From Desulfobulbaceae bacterium (lineage in GTDB: Bacteria; Desulfobacterota; Desulfobulbia; Desulfobulbales; Desulfobulbaceae), in contig DAOVTM010000312.1 of the NCBI GenBank assembly GCA_030633145.1, forward strand, positions 1 through 5,156: a stretch of 5,156 bases of DNA. The letters run 5' to 3'. The notes beneath the pieces were generated by a model, which worked only from the letters and a program-made list of their open reading frames with translations, had not been told where the DNA came from and did not search any database. The first letter of the stretch is position 1; each line of letters opens with the position of its first letter. Position numbers and translations under genes: made by a program. Of this stretch, positions 1 to 5,156 are shown one piece after another.

Positions 1-243
1 CCTTCGTACGAAACCCTGAGCCAGGTTGAGGTTGGACTGGATAAACTGCGAGATAAAAAGACACTCATCTGCTGGGGTGGTGCGGATTTTTGTTTTAATG
101 ATCATTTTTACAAGGAATGGCAGCACCGTTTCCCAGCAGCAGAAAGCCATTATTTCCCGGATGCGAGTCATTACCTGCTTGAAGACGCACTGGATAAGGT
201 CATGAGCCGCATAAACCCCTTTCTCTCCTCCTGTTATGGCTGA
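1..243 (+). CDS. oleB: OleB, beta-lactone decarboxylase (alpha/beta hydrolase), 3' end only
   Basis: This is the last 80 residues of an alpha/beta-hydrolase of the haloalkane dehalogenase-like group; the start lies outside the window. OleB removes CO2 from the beta-lactone made by OleC and releases the cis-olefin. The block WGGADFCFNDHFYKEW (residues 25-40 of the fragment) is the strand and loop carrying the late acidic position, and it is very characteristic of OleB. DASHYLLED (54-62) contains the presumed catalytic His57. Relatives usually have Gly before that His; here it is Ser. The nucleophile Asp and oxyanion region are upstream and cannot be checked. The stop codon TGA (241-243) lies inside the oleC start region, giving an 8-bp overlap, so the two are surely cotranscribed. 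The family call rests on recalled motifs plus adjacency to oleC and oleD. Another alpha/beta hydrolase is possible but unlikely. Confidence 0.88.
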   Translation, partial: PSYETLSQVEVGLDKLRDKKTLICWGGADFCFNDHFYKEWQHRFPAAESHYFPDASHYLLEDALDKVMSRINPFLSSCYG

Positions 244-1873
244 AAGCATTGAGTGGAACATAGCCTCTGCCTTGCACAGGAGGGCAGCCGAGCAGCCAGA
301 CCACATAGCTCTTATTACGGGTAAAAACGGCAGGTATCAGCAAAGCACCTTTCTGGAGATTGCCGCTAACGCCAATAAGTACGCAAATGGCTTGCAGGAT
401 CAGGGAGTGGAGCGTGGAGACAGGGTGATGCTCATGGTTCGCCCCTCCATGGAGTTTATCTGTCTGACTTATGCCCTTTTTCAACTGGGTGCTGTGGTAA
501 TTCTCATTGATCCGGGCATGGGCTATAAAAACCTGCTGCGCTGTATTGGTTCCGTACAGCCTGAGGTACTCATCGGTATCCCCCAGGTTCTGTTGCTCTC
601 CCGCCTCTATTCCGCCCCCTTTAAAACCGTCACCACCAGGATTTGTGTTGGTGCTTCTTTCGGTGTGCTGGGTAAATCCCTGCAACAGGTTACCCGTAAC
701 TGTTCAACCGATTGTACACCTGTACAATCTGACAAGGACGAACTGGCCGCCATTATTTTTACCACCGGTTCCACTGGCCCGCCCAAGGGGGTGCAGTACA
801 GCCACTCGATTTTTTACTCACAGCTGCGTTTGATCGCCGATTACTATGGTATTACCCCTGGAGATGTGGATCAGCCTGGTTTTCCCCTCTTTGCCCTCTT
901 TTCTATTGCCCTGGGAGCCTCTGCGGTAATCCCGGATATGGATCCCACCCGACCGGCTCAGGTGGATCCCAAAAAATTCATACGTTCTATCATGGATCAT
1001 AAAGTCAGTTATTCCTTTGGTTCTCCAGCCATCTGGAACGTGGTCAGTGAGTATTGTATCCAGGAGGGGATTACCCTGCCGGTGCGCAAGGTGCTGATGG
1101 CTGGCGCACCCATTACAGGAGATCTGATCGAGCGGGTCAAGTCTATCATGGAAAAGGATGGGGAGGTTTTTGTCCCGTATGGAGCAACCGAGAGTCTCCC
1201 CATTGTCTCCATTACCGGTAAGGAGGTTCTTGGTGAGACCTGGCCTCTGACCAGGAAGGGATTTGGTGTCTGTGTGGGTAATGCCTTGCCAGATATCAGG
1301 GTGGAGGTCATTGAATCCCGTGACGCTCCCATAAAGTCTTGGCACGATGTGCAGTTACTGGATGAATATGAGGTCGGTGAGATAGTGGTTAAGGGTGGAG
1401 TCGTCACCAGAAAATATGACCATAATCCAGAAGAAACCACCATGTCCAAAATCCCTGAGGGGGAGGAGTTGTGGCATCGCATGGGGGATATGGGGTACTT
1501 TGATGTACAGGGGCGGCTCTGGTTTTGCGGCCGCAAGGCGCACCGGGTACTGCTGGGCAATGATACTATGTATTCTGTCTGTTGTGAGGCGATTTTTAAT
1601 AATCATCCTGATGTCTTTCGCTCCGCCCTGGTGGGGATCGGTAAACCGGGTGAGCAGAAACCGGTGCTGATTGTCGAGTTACATGAGAGCAAAGAGCCGG
1701 TTGACAGAGAGCGATTGCTGCGGGAGTTACAACAGAGGGCAGAGCGAACCACTATAACCAATAACATCACAAAGTTTTTGATTCATCCCTCCTTTCCTGT
1801 TGATATTCGACACAACGCCAAAATATTCCGGGAAAAACTTGCTGTCTGGGCTGCGAAACAGCTGGGTTCTTAA
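236..1873 (+). CDS. oleC: OleC, ATP-dependent beta-lactone synthetase (AMP-binding superfamily)
   Basis: This 545-residue protein is a complete member of the acyl-CoA synthetase/AMP-binding superfamily. OleC activates a 2-alkyl-3-hydroxyacid with ATP and closes it to a beta-lactone, releasing AMP and PPi; it was earlier taken for a direct olefin-forming enzyme. Visible motifs in order: LIDPGMGYKNLLRCI (90-104), typical of OleC; the phosphate-binding loop TTGSTGPPKGV (176-186); SPAIWNVVSEYC (263-274); YGATES (315-320); the ribose-binding segment HRMGDMGYF (414-422, Asp418); GRKAHRV (432-438); and the C-terminal PVDIRHNAKIFREKL (521-535), with Lys529 as the likely catalytic lysine. Length is normal for OleC and nothing essential looks missing. 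The ATG at 236 overlaps the oleB end by 8 bp. The bases before it are pyrimidine-rich with no Shine-Dalgarno, so translation probably depends on coupling to oleB. The downstream partner oleD is separated by an insert of about 400 bp. Confidence 0.93.
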   Translation: MAESIEWNIASALHRRAAEQPDHIALITGKNGRYQQSTFLEIAANANKYANGLQDQGVERGDRVMLMVRPSMEFICLTYALFQLGAVVILIDPGMGYKNLLRCIGSVQPEVLIGIPQVLLLSRLYSAPFKTVTTRICVGASFGVLGKSLQQVTRNCSTDCTPVQSDKDELAAIIFTTGSTGPPKGVQYSHSIFYSQLRLIADYYGITPGDVDQPGFPLFALFSIALGASAVIPDMDPTRPAQVDPKKFIRSIMDHKVSYSFGSPAIWNVVSEYCIQEGITLPVRKVLMAGAPITGDLIERVKSIMEKDGEVFVPYGATESLPIVSITGKEVLGETWPLTRKGFGVCVGNALPDIRVEVIESRDAPIKSWHDVQLLDEYEVGEIVVKGGVVTRKYDHNPEETTMSKIPEGEELWHRMGDMGYFDVQGRLWFCGRKAHRVLLGNDTMYSVCCEAIFNNHPDVFRSALVGIGKPGEQKPVLIVELHESKEPVDRERLLRELQQRAERTTITNNITKFLIHPSFPVDIRHNAKIFREKLAVWAAKQLGS

Positions 1874-1994
1874 ATTTTTGCCTGGATAGTGGCGGGCTGT
1901 GATAGGGGGTTGAGTGATTATTCGTGGGGTTCCATGAACAGATGATGGTAATTGATATTACAAAATGTGATAGGCTTGGTACTGGAGATTAATC
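1874..1994 (+). other. oleC-UPF0175 intergenic region with a small palindrome and a direct repeat
   Basis: These 121 bp hold no credible gene. Two small structures are visible. TGTGATAGG occurs twice in the same orientation (1898-1906 and 1966-1974). GTAAT-TGAT-ATTAC (1948-1961) is a perfect 5-bp inverted repeat around a 4-base centre. Either could be an operator for the downstream antitoxin-like gene, as toxin-antitoxin modules often autoregulate, but both are short enough to be chance. TTGATA at 1952-1957 resembles a -35 element, yet no convincing -10 lies at the right distance. No hairpin followed by a T-tract marks a terminator after oleC. Confidence 0.3.
1984..1987 (+). promoter_or_regulatory. 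Shine-Dalgarno GGAG for the UPF0175 gene
   Basis: GGAG sits 7 bases before the ATG at 1995, which is good spacing. It supports that start and suggests this gene is translated independently rather than by coupling to oleC, whose stop is 121 bp upstream. Confidence 0.6.
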
Positions 1995-2213
1995 ATGCAA
2001 GAAAGAGTTGTTACTATTTCTTTTCCGGTAAAAGAAAATATCTTATTGTCCATAAAAGAAACAAAAGATGAGTTTAAGAGTAACATTATGTTTCTGTCAG
2101 CAATGTATTTTTACAGAAAAGGGAGATTGTCGCTGGGCAAGGCTGCTGAACTTGCAGGCTATGGAAAAATTGAATTTATAGATAAACTTCAAAGGGAAAA
2201 CTCGATGAAATGA
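1995..2213 (+). CDS. UPF0175 family small protein, antitoxin-like, probably C-terminally shortened
   Basis: This 72-residue protein matches the UPF0175 core. The N-terminal strand RVVTISFPV is followed by LLSIKETKDEFKSNIMFLSAMYFYRKG and then the helix-turn-helix-like segment LSLGKAAELAG (46-56), followed by EFIDKL. UPF0175 proteins are commonly encoded just before a DUF3368 PIN-domain gene and are regarded as the antitoxin half of that pair; DNA binding is inferred. Family members usually continue after the FIELL-like segment with a further strand rich in Asn, Tyr and acidic residues. Here the match stops and the protein ends in QRENSMK, suggesting truncation. GC is about 33% by hand count, against about 50% in sampled oleC lines, consistent with transfer. 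The stop TGA overlaps an ATG (ATGA, 2210-2213) opening the frame of a toxin-like remnant. It sits between oleC and oleD, where no pathway step needs it. Family assignment is fairly sure; a working antitoxin is not. Confidence 0.75.
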   Translation: MQERVVTISFPVKENILLSIKETKDEFKSNIMFLSAMYFYRKGRLSLGKAAELAGYGKIEFIDKLQRENSMK

Positions 2214-2281
2214 TTCTCAAAGGTAGATGGTATTCAAGGAATGTGTACGAACAATGCCTGGAGCGGGTCAATGAGTTATAG
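2186..2281 (+). pseudogene. Remnant of a DUF3368 (PIN-type toxin) gene, C-terminal tail only
   Basis: In the frame +2 relative to the UPF0175 gene, between a TAA at 2183-2185 and a TAG at 2279-2281, the translation contains KLDEMILKGRWYSRNVYEQC and then LERVNEL before the stop. This resembles the recalled end of DUF3368 proteins, which reads roughly 'LLDeL...GFrlSdelYeevLrraGE': an acidic-Leu helix, a Gly-aromatic turn, then a short Tyr/Leu helix ending the protein. DUF3368 is the standard neighbour of UPF0175, which strengthens the match. The PIN catalytic acidic residues and all of the N terminus are absent, so no nuclease can be made. An ATG at 2210 (ATGA overlap with the UPF0175 stop) could in principle open a 23-residue peptide. 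The fragment is short and was recognised by eye, so it may be coincidental. Confidence 0.45.
2260..2263 (+). promoter_or_regulatory. Shine-Dalgarno GGAG that fixes the oleD start at 2271
   Basis: GGAG lies 7 bases before the ATG at 2271. The in-frame ATG at 2241 has only a GGA directly against it, too close to act. Starting at 2271 also puts the Rossmann glycine motif near residue 10, as is usual. The site lies within the toxin-like remnant, so it may have been inherited from the insertion or may be the original oleD leader. Confidence 0.6.
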
Positions 2282-3296
2282 CGACAGAGTACTGGTAACA
2301 GGGGGAGGCGGGTTCATAGGTCTGGCACTGGTACGGGCTTTGCGTGCGCAGGGAATCAAAGTGCGTGTGCTGGGAAGAAACCGTTATCCTGCGGTTGAGG
2401 TTTTGGGTGCCACCTGTATGCTGGGGGATATTCGTAACCTGGACACGCTGAACCATGCGGTAACCGGTTGCGATACCGTGTTCCACGTTGCAGCCAAGGC
2501 CGGTATCTGGGGAGATTTTGCCGACTATTATTCCATTAATGTCCTTGGTACCCTCAATGTGCTTGCGGCCTGCCAGACAAATAATGTTTCCGCCCTAGTC
2601 TATACCTCAACCCCGTCTGTTGTCTTTGACGGTCAGGATCTCTGTGGAGTAGATGAGTCAACCCCATACTCGAAAAAACCGCTTTGCCATTACGCCACTA
2701 CCAAGATCCTTGCCGAACAGCAGGTACTTAGGGCAAACTGCGAGCAGCTGCGCACAGCAGCCATTCGTCCCCACCTGGTCTGGGGTCCAGGCGACACCAA
2801 CCTGATTCCCCGACTGATGGAACGGGGCCGGGAAAAATCCCTGCGCATTGTCGGTAATGGGCAAAACAAGGTCGATATCGCCTATATCGACAACGTTGTA
2901 CACGCCCATCTCCTGGCGGCAGACAATCTGCACACCACTGCCACAGCAGCGGGTCGTCCTTTTTTTATCGGCCAGCAGGAACCTGTGGTTCTTTGGAACT
3001 GGATCAATGAGCTGTTTGCCCGCATGGAGGTACCCCAGGTAAGCCGTCGGGTCAGTCCCGGAATAGCGGCTGGCGCAGGCTTGCTGATGGAAATGATTTA
3101 TGGAGTGCTTGCCATTGAGCGGGAGCCGAAAATGACCCGTTTTCTCGCAGAGCAGCTATCCCTGTCCCACTGGTTCAGCAGGAAAAATGCTGAAAAAATA
3201 CTTGGCTACTCGGATCAGGTATCAACAGCTGAGGGAGTGGAGAAGCTAGTGAAAAGTGAAAAACAAAAAGTGTCAACTACTTTTGGCATTATATGA
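2271..3296 (+). CDS. oleD: OleD, NAD(P)-dependent 2-alkyl-3-ketoalkanoate reductase (extended SDR)
   Basis: OleD reduces the 2-alkyl-3-ketoacid made by OleA to the 3-hydroxyacid that OleC turns into a beta-lactone; NADPH is the usual cofactor in characterised enzymes. The start at 2271 gives 341 residues; a longer form from 2241 (351 residues) is less likely. In the 341-residue numbering, the Rossmann motif TGGGGFIG is at 10-17, followed by GDIRNLD (52-58), VFHVAAKAG (70-78), the catalytic-serine strand YTSTPSVVF (111-119), and YATTK with Tyr141 and Lys145 as the active-site pair. RPHLVWGPGD (166-175) and DIAYIDNVVHAH (202-213) complete the extended-SDR pattern of the 3-beta-HSD-like group that includes OleD. 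The last residues after EGVEKL (KSEKQKVSTTFGII) seem longer than family members usually end. The gene is separated from oleC by the UPF0175 insert but remains intact and in the same direction. Confidence 0.88.
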   Translation: MSYSDRVLVTGGGGFIGLALVRALRAQGIKVRVLGRNRYPAVEVLGATCMLGDIRNLDTLNHAVTGCDTVFHVAAKAGIWGDFADYYSINVLGTLNVLAACQTNNVSALVYTSTPSVVFDGQDLCGVDESTPYSKKPLCHYATTKILAEQQVLRANCEQLRTAAIRPHLVWGPGDTNLIPRLMERGREKSLRIVGNGQNKVDIAYIDNVVHAHLLAADNLHTTATAAGRPFFIGQQEPVVLWNWINELFARMEVPQVSRRVSPGIAAGAGLLMEMIYGVLAIEREPKMTRFLAEQLSLSHWFSRKNAEKILGYSDQVSTAEGVEKLVKSEKQKVSTTFGII

Positions 3297-3320
3297 AGGA
3301 TGTCACCATTCTTTACTTTC

Positions 3321-3325
3321 AAGGG
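3321..3325 (+). promoter_or_regulatory. Shine-Dalgarno AAGGG for the AAA/PD-(D/E)XK gene
   Basis: AAGGG lies 8 bases before the ATG at 3334. It supports this start over the upstream in-frame GTG at 3256, which would place the gene start inside oleD and add 26 residues unlike the family N terminus. Confidence 0.6.
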
Positions 3326-3333
3326 ATAACCCT

Positions 3334-5037
3334 ATGAAAATACCCTATGGATTAAGTAATTTTAAAGATTTGATTACCGAAGGGTATCTCTATATAGACA
3401 AAACCGGCTATATCAAAACCCTGGAGGAACAGGGAAAATTTAACATTCTGCTCCGCCCCCGGCGTTTTGGCAAGAGCCTCTTCCTTTCCAGCCTGTATTA
3501 TTATTACGATGTTGCAGCCAGCGATGATTTTACAGGCATATTTGGTGAACTGTCTATCGGAAAACAACCAACTCCGGCAAAAAACAGCTACCAGATGCTT
3601 ATGATGAATTTCAGTGGGATAGAAGTTGATACCACGGAAAGTATCCGGCGCGATTTTACCCTGGAGGTCAAAACAGAGTTGATAAATTTTCTACAACGCT
3701 ATGATTATCCGACTGTAACTTTTAACAGGGTGGACAAACAGGCAACTCCTGCCGCTGCAATGAAGGTTTTTTTTAAGATTGTCCAGGAACATAAAATCTA
3801 TCTCCTGATTGATGAATATGACCACTTTGCCAATGCTATTCTTGGTGAAAGCCTGGAGGATTTTAAAAAAGTTGTCGGTAAAGGCGGTTTTGTACGAGCT
3901 TTTTATGAAACCATCAAGACCGCTACCCAGGAAGGTATCGTTGACCGGTTATTTATCACCGGTGTCACAGGTATTACTCTGGACAGCTTGACCAGTGGTT
4001 TTAATATTGGTAAAAATCTGACACACCACAAGGCTTTTAATCAGACCATGGGATTTACCCGAACCGAACTGGAAACCATTGTTCAGCCGCTGGTTGAACA
4101 ATGTGATCTTGATCAGCAGAATCTGCTTAACGAGCTGGCGAAATGGTATAACGGCTATCGGTTTAGTACTCGTTCCAGTGAGTTGATTTTTAACTCAGAC
4201 ATGGTTCTCTATTTTGTAGATAATTTTGACATCAGGGAATGCAGTTATCCGGAACAGATGCTTGATGAGAATATCGCTTCTGACTACGGCAAGATTATGA
4301 AACTCTTTGCAGTGGGTGACAGCGAAAGTAATTACCAGGTTCTGGAGGAATTAATTACCACCGGAGAGGTGGTGGGTGGGTATAGCCGTAGAATTGATAT
4401 GGACAAAGGGTTTGATCGGGATGATTTTATCAGCTTGCTGTTGTATATGGGATTTATCACCATGAGCGGCAGAGAGCTTAACGACATACGATACACAGTC
4501 CCCAACTATGTCATCCAGCGATTGTACTTTGAGTATTTTAATAAGGAAATTGAACAACGCGGACAGATAACCATTGACAGCCGCAGCTTGAAAGAGGCAA
4601 TTAAACAGCTTGCTCTTCACAACAATATCAATCCTTTCAGGGAAGAAATCAGCAATGTCCTCACCCTGTTTTCCAATCGTGATTACATGAAGATGGATGA
4701 AAAACACATCAAGGCGGTAATCCTGACCTTGTTGTATCAGTCCACGGTGTATTTTATCAAGAGCGAGCCGGAAATCAATAACCGTTATCCAGACATCCTG
4801 CTGCTGGAGCGAAGTCCTTATGAGGTAAAGCACCAGTTTCTCTTTGAGTTGAAATATAGTAAAAAGAGTGAAGGTGATAAGGGCTGGCAGGAGAAAAAGG
4901 CTGAGGGAATCAAGCAGGTTCAGGAGTATCTACAGCTTGAGGATATCAGGGCGATGGTCAAATTGCGCTCCTACCTGCTGCTGACCAATGGCTCGGTCGT
5001 GGAGATTATTCCAATAAGTAAAAAAACGAAAAGTTAA
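3334..5037 (+). CDS. AAA-ATPase-like protein with C-terminal PD-(D/E)XK nuclease-like domain (DUF1703)
   Basis: This 567-residue protein belongs to the 'AAA-ATPase-like' plus PD-(D/E)XK family (Pfam AAA-ATPase_like and DUF1703/PDDEXK_9). The chosen ATG gives the family's usual opening, MKIPYGLSNFKDLI, with YIDKTGYI at 20-27. RPRRFGKSLF (41-50) is the family's version of Walker A. IYLLIDEYDHF (155-165, Asp160-Glu161) is Walker B. FITGVTGI (208-215) is a sensor-like strand, and WYNGYRF (271-277) is a family signature. Near the C terminus RYPDILL (484-490, Asp487) and FELKYSK (504-510, Glu505 and Lys507) form the D...ExK nuclease core, so the catalytic residues look intact. No signal peptide or membrane segment is apparent, so it should be cytoplasmic. 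It starts 37 bp after oleD and could be read through from the operon, but has no known role in olefin synthesis. Sampled lines are about 40% GC, below oleC. Biological function is unknown; mobile-element or defence roles are guesses. Both domain calls are firm. Confidence 0.88.
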   Translation: MKIPYGLSNFKDLITEGYLYIDKTGYIKTLEEQGKFNILLRPRRFGKSLFLSSLYYYYDVAASDDFTGIFGELSIGKQPTPAKNSYQMLMMNFSGIEVDTTESIRRDFTLEVKTELINFLQRYDYPTVTFNRVDKQATPAAAMKVFFKIVQEHKIYLLIDEYDHFANAILGESLEDFKKVVGKGGFVRAFYETIKTATQEGIVDRLFITGVTGITLDSLTSGFNIGKNLTHHKAFNQTMGFTRTELETIVQPLVEQCDLDQQNLLNELAKWYNGYRFSTRSSELIFNSDMVLYFVDNFDIRECSYPEQMLDENIASDYGKIMKLFAVGDSESNYQVLEELITTGEVVGGYSRRIDMDKGFDRDDFISLLLYMGFITMSGRELNDIRYTVPNYVIQRLYFEYFNKEIEQRGQITIDSRSLKEAIKQLALHNNINPFREEISNVLTLFSNRDYMKMDEKHIKAVILTLLYQSTVYFIKSEPEINNRYPDILLLERSPYEVKHQFLFELKYSKKSEGDKGWQEKKAEGIKQVQEYLQLEDIRAMVKLRSYLLLTNGSVVEIIPISKKTKS

Positions 5038-5073
5038 AAATTAACGTATCCTGTTTAAATTTTATGGTAGCCT

Positions 5074-5099
5074 CGTTCCCACGCTCCAGCGTGGGAACG
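5074..5099. repeat. Perfect 12-bp palindrome, REP-like hairpin 1
   Basis: CGTTCCCACGCT (5074-5085), a CC loop, and its exact reverse complement (5088-5099) form a GC-rich hairpin 37 bp after the stop of the AAA gene. Palindromes of the GTTCCCACGC type are common intergenic repeats in gammaproteobacteria and some other environmental Gram-negatives. No T-tract follows on either strand, so it is not a canonical intrinsic terminator, although it could stabilise mRNA ends. Confidence 0.75.
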
Positions 5100-5105
5100 C
5101 AACTT

Positions 5106-5121
5106 GGACGCTCCTGCGTCC
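5106..5121. repeat. Short palindrome, hairpin 2 of the cluster
   Basis: GGACGC (5106-5111), loop TCCT, GCGTCC (5116-5121) is a perfect 6-bp stem. Its core CGCTCC is also the core of hairpin 1, so the two look like related units of one composite intergenic repeat. Confidence 0.6.
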
Positions 5122-5149
5122 TGTAACAGCCGCTGGAGCGGCACTACAG
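5121..5149. repeat. Two-step palindrome, hairpin 3 of the cluster
   Basis: An inner perfect stem GCCGCT-GG-AGCGGC (5129-5142) is enclosed by an outer stem CTGTA (5121-5125) and TACAG (5145-5149), with small internal bulges ACA and AC. The inner arm carries the complement (GGAGCG) of the CGCTCC core in hairpins 1 and 2. The last 7 bases of the window, GTTCCCA (5150-5156), repeat the start of hairpin 1, so another unit probably follows outside the window. Confidence 0.6.
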
Positions 5150-5156
5150 GTTCCCA

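Noticed and set aside
200..685. Minus-strand ORF of 161 codons over the oleB end and the 5' part of oleC
   Set aside because: It lies antisense to oleC, has no recognisable motif, and its composition reads as a reverse-strand shadow of a clearly real gene.
818..1606. Three overlapping minus-strand ORFs within oleC
   Set aside because: All are antisense to conserved OleC motifs and resemble no family; they are explained by the coding bias of oleC.
1952..1980. Sigma-70 promoter for the UPF0175 gene with TTGATA as -35
   Set aside because: No acceptable -10 hexamer lies 16-18 bases downstream, so it is mentioned only within the intergenic entry.
3256..3333. Upstream GTG start adding 26 residues to the AAA gene
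   Set aside because: It would overlap oleD and has no family-like sequence; the ATG at 3334 has a good Shine-Dalgarno and begins with the family's usual IPYG segment.
4351..4833. Minus-strand ORF of 160 codons inside the AAA/PD-(D/E)XK gene
   Set aside because: It is antisense to the well-supported C-terminal region including the nuclease core and shows no family motif.
5074..5099. Intrinsic terminator after the AAA gene
   Set aside because: The stem is strong, but no run of T follows on either strand, so it is better described as a repeat palindrome.
5074..5156. CRISPR array
   Set aside because: The units are palindromes of different lengths with no regular repeat-spacer spacing.

Overview
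The window carries three genes of the long-chain olefin (Ole) pathway, interrupted and followed by accessory DNA. All genes are on the + strand. In order: the 3' end of oleB (1-243), complete oleC (236-1873), a small AT-rich UPF0175-family gene (1995-2213), a short out-of-frame remnant that looks like the tail of a DUF3368 PIN-type toxin gene (about 2186-2281), oleD (2271-3296), a 567-residue protein with an AAA-ATPase-like domain and a PD-(D/E)XK nuclease-like C terminus (3334-5037), and a cluster of GC-rich palindromes running off the right edge (5074-5156).

Pathway. In characterised bacteria OleA condenses two acyl-CoAs to a 2-alkyl-3-ketoacid, OleD reduces it to the 3-hydroxyacid, OleC closes it to a beta-lactone using ATP, and OleB decarboxylates the lactone to a cis-olefin. 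OleB, OleC and OleD are known to form a multi-enzyme assembly. oleA is not visible and would be expected upstream or elsewhere. oleB and oleC are separate but overlap by 8 bp, so this is the unfused arrangement rather than the actinobacterial OleBC fusion.

The accessory part. Between oleC and oleD lies an insert of roughly 400 bp. It has a clear UPF0175 core (33% GC by hand count, against about 50% in sampled oleC lines) and then a fragment resembling the C terminus of DUF3368, the usual toxin partner of UPF0175. The likely story is that a UPF0175/DUF3368 toxin-antitoxin module entered the ole operon and then lost the antitoxin tail and most of the toxin by deletion. The remnant reading frame ends inside the first codons of oleD. 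The AAA/PD-(D/E)XK gene downstream belongs to a family found in many copies in some environmental bacteria; its function is unknown.

Organism. A Gram-negative bacterium of moderate GC (about 40-53% in sampled lines) is suggested. The unfused ole genes, UPF0175/DUF3368, an AAA-ATPase-like/DUF1703 gene and 'GTTCCCACGCTCC' palindromes together suggest a Desulfobacterota (for example Desulfobulbales) or gammaproteobacterial sulfur-cycle organism. This is a low-confidence inference; the sequence contains no phylogenetic marker.
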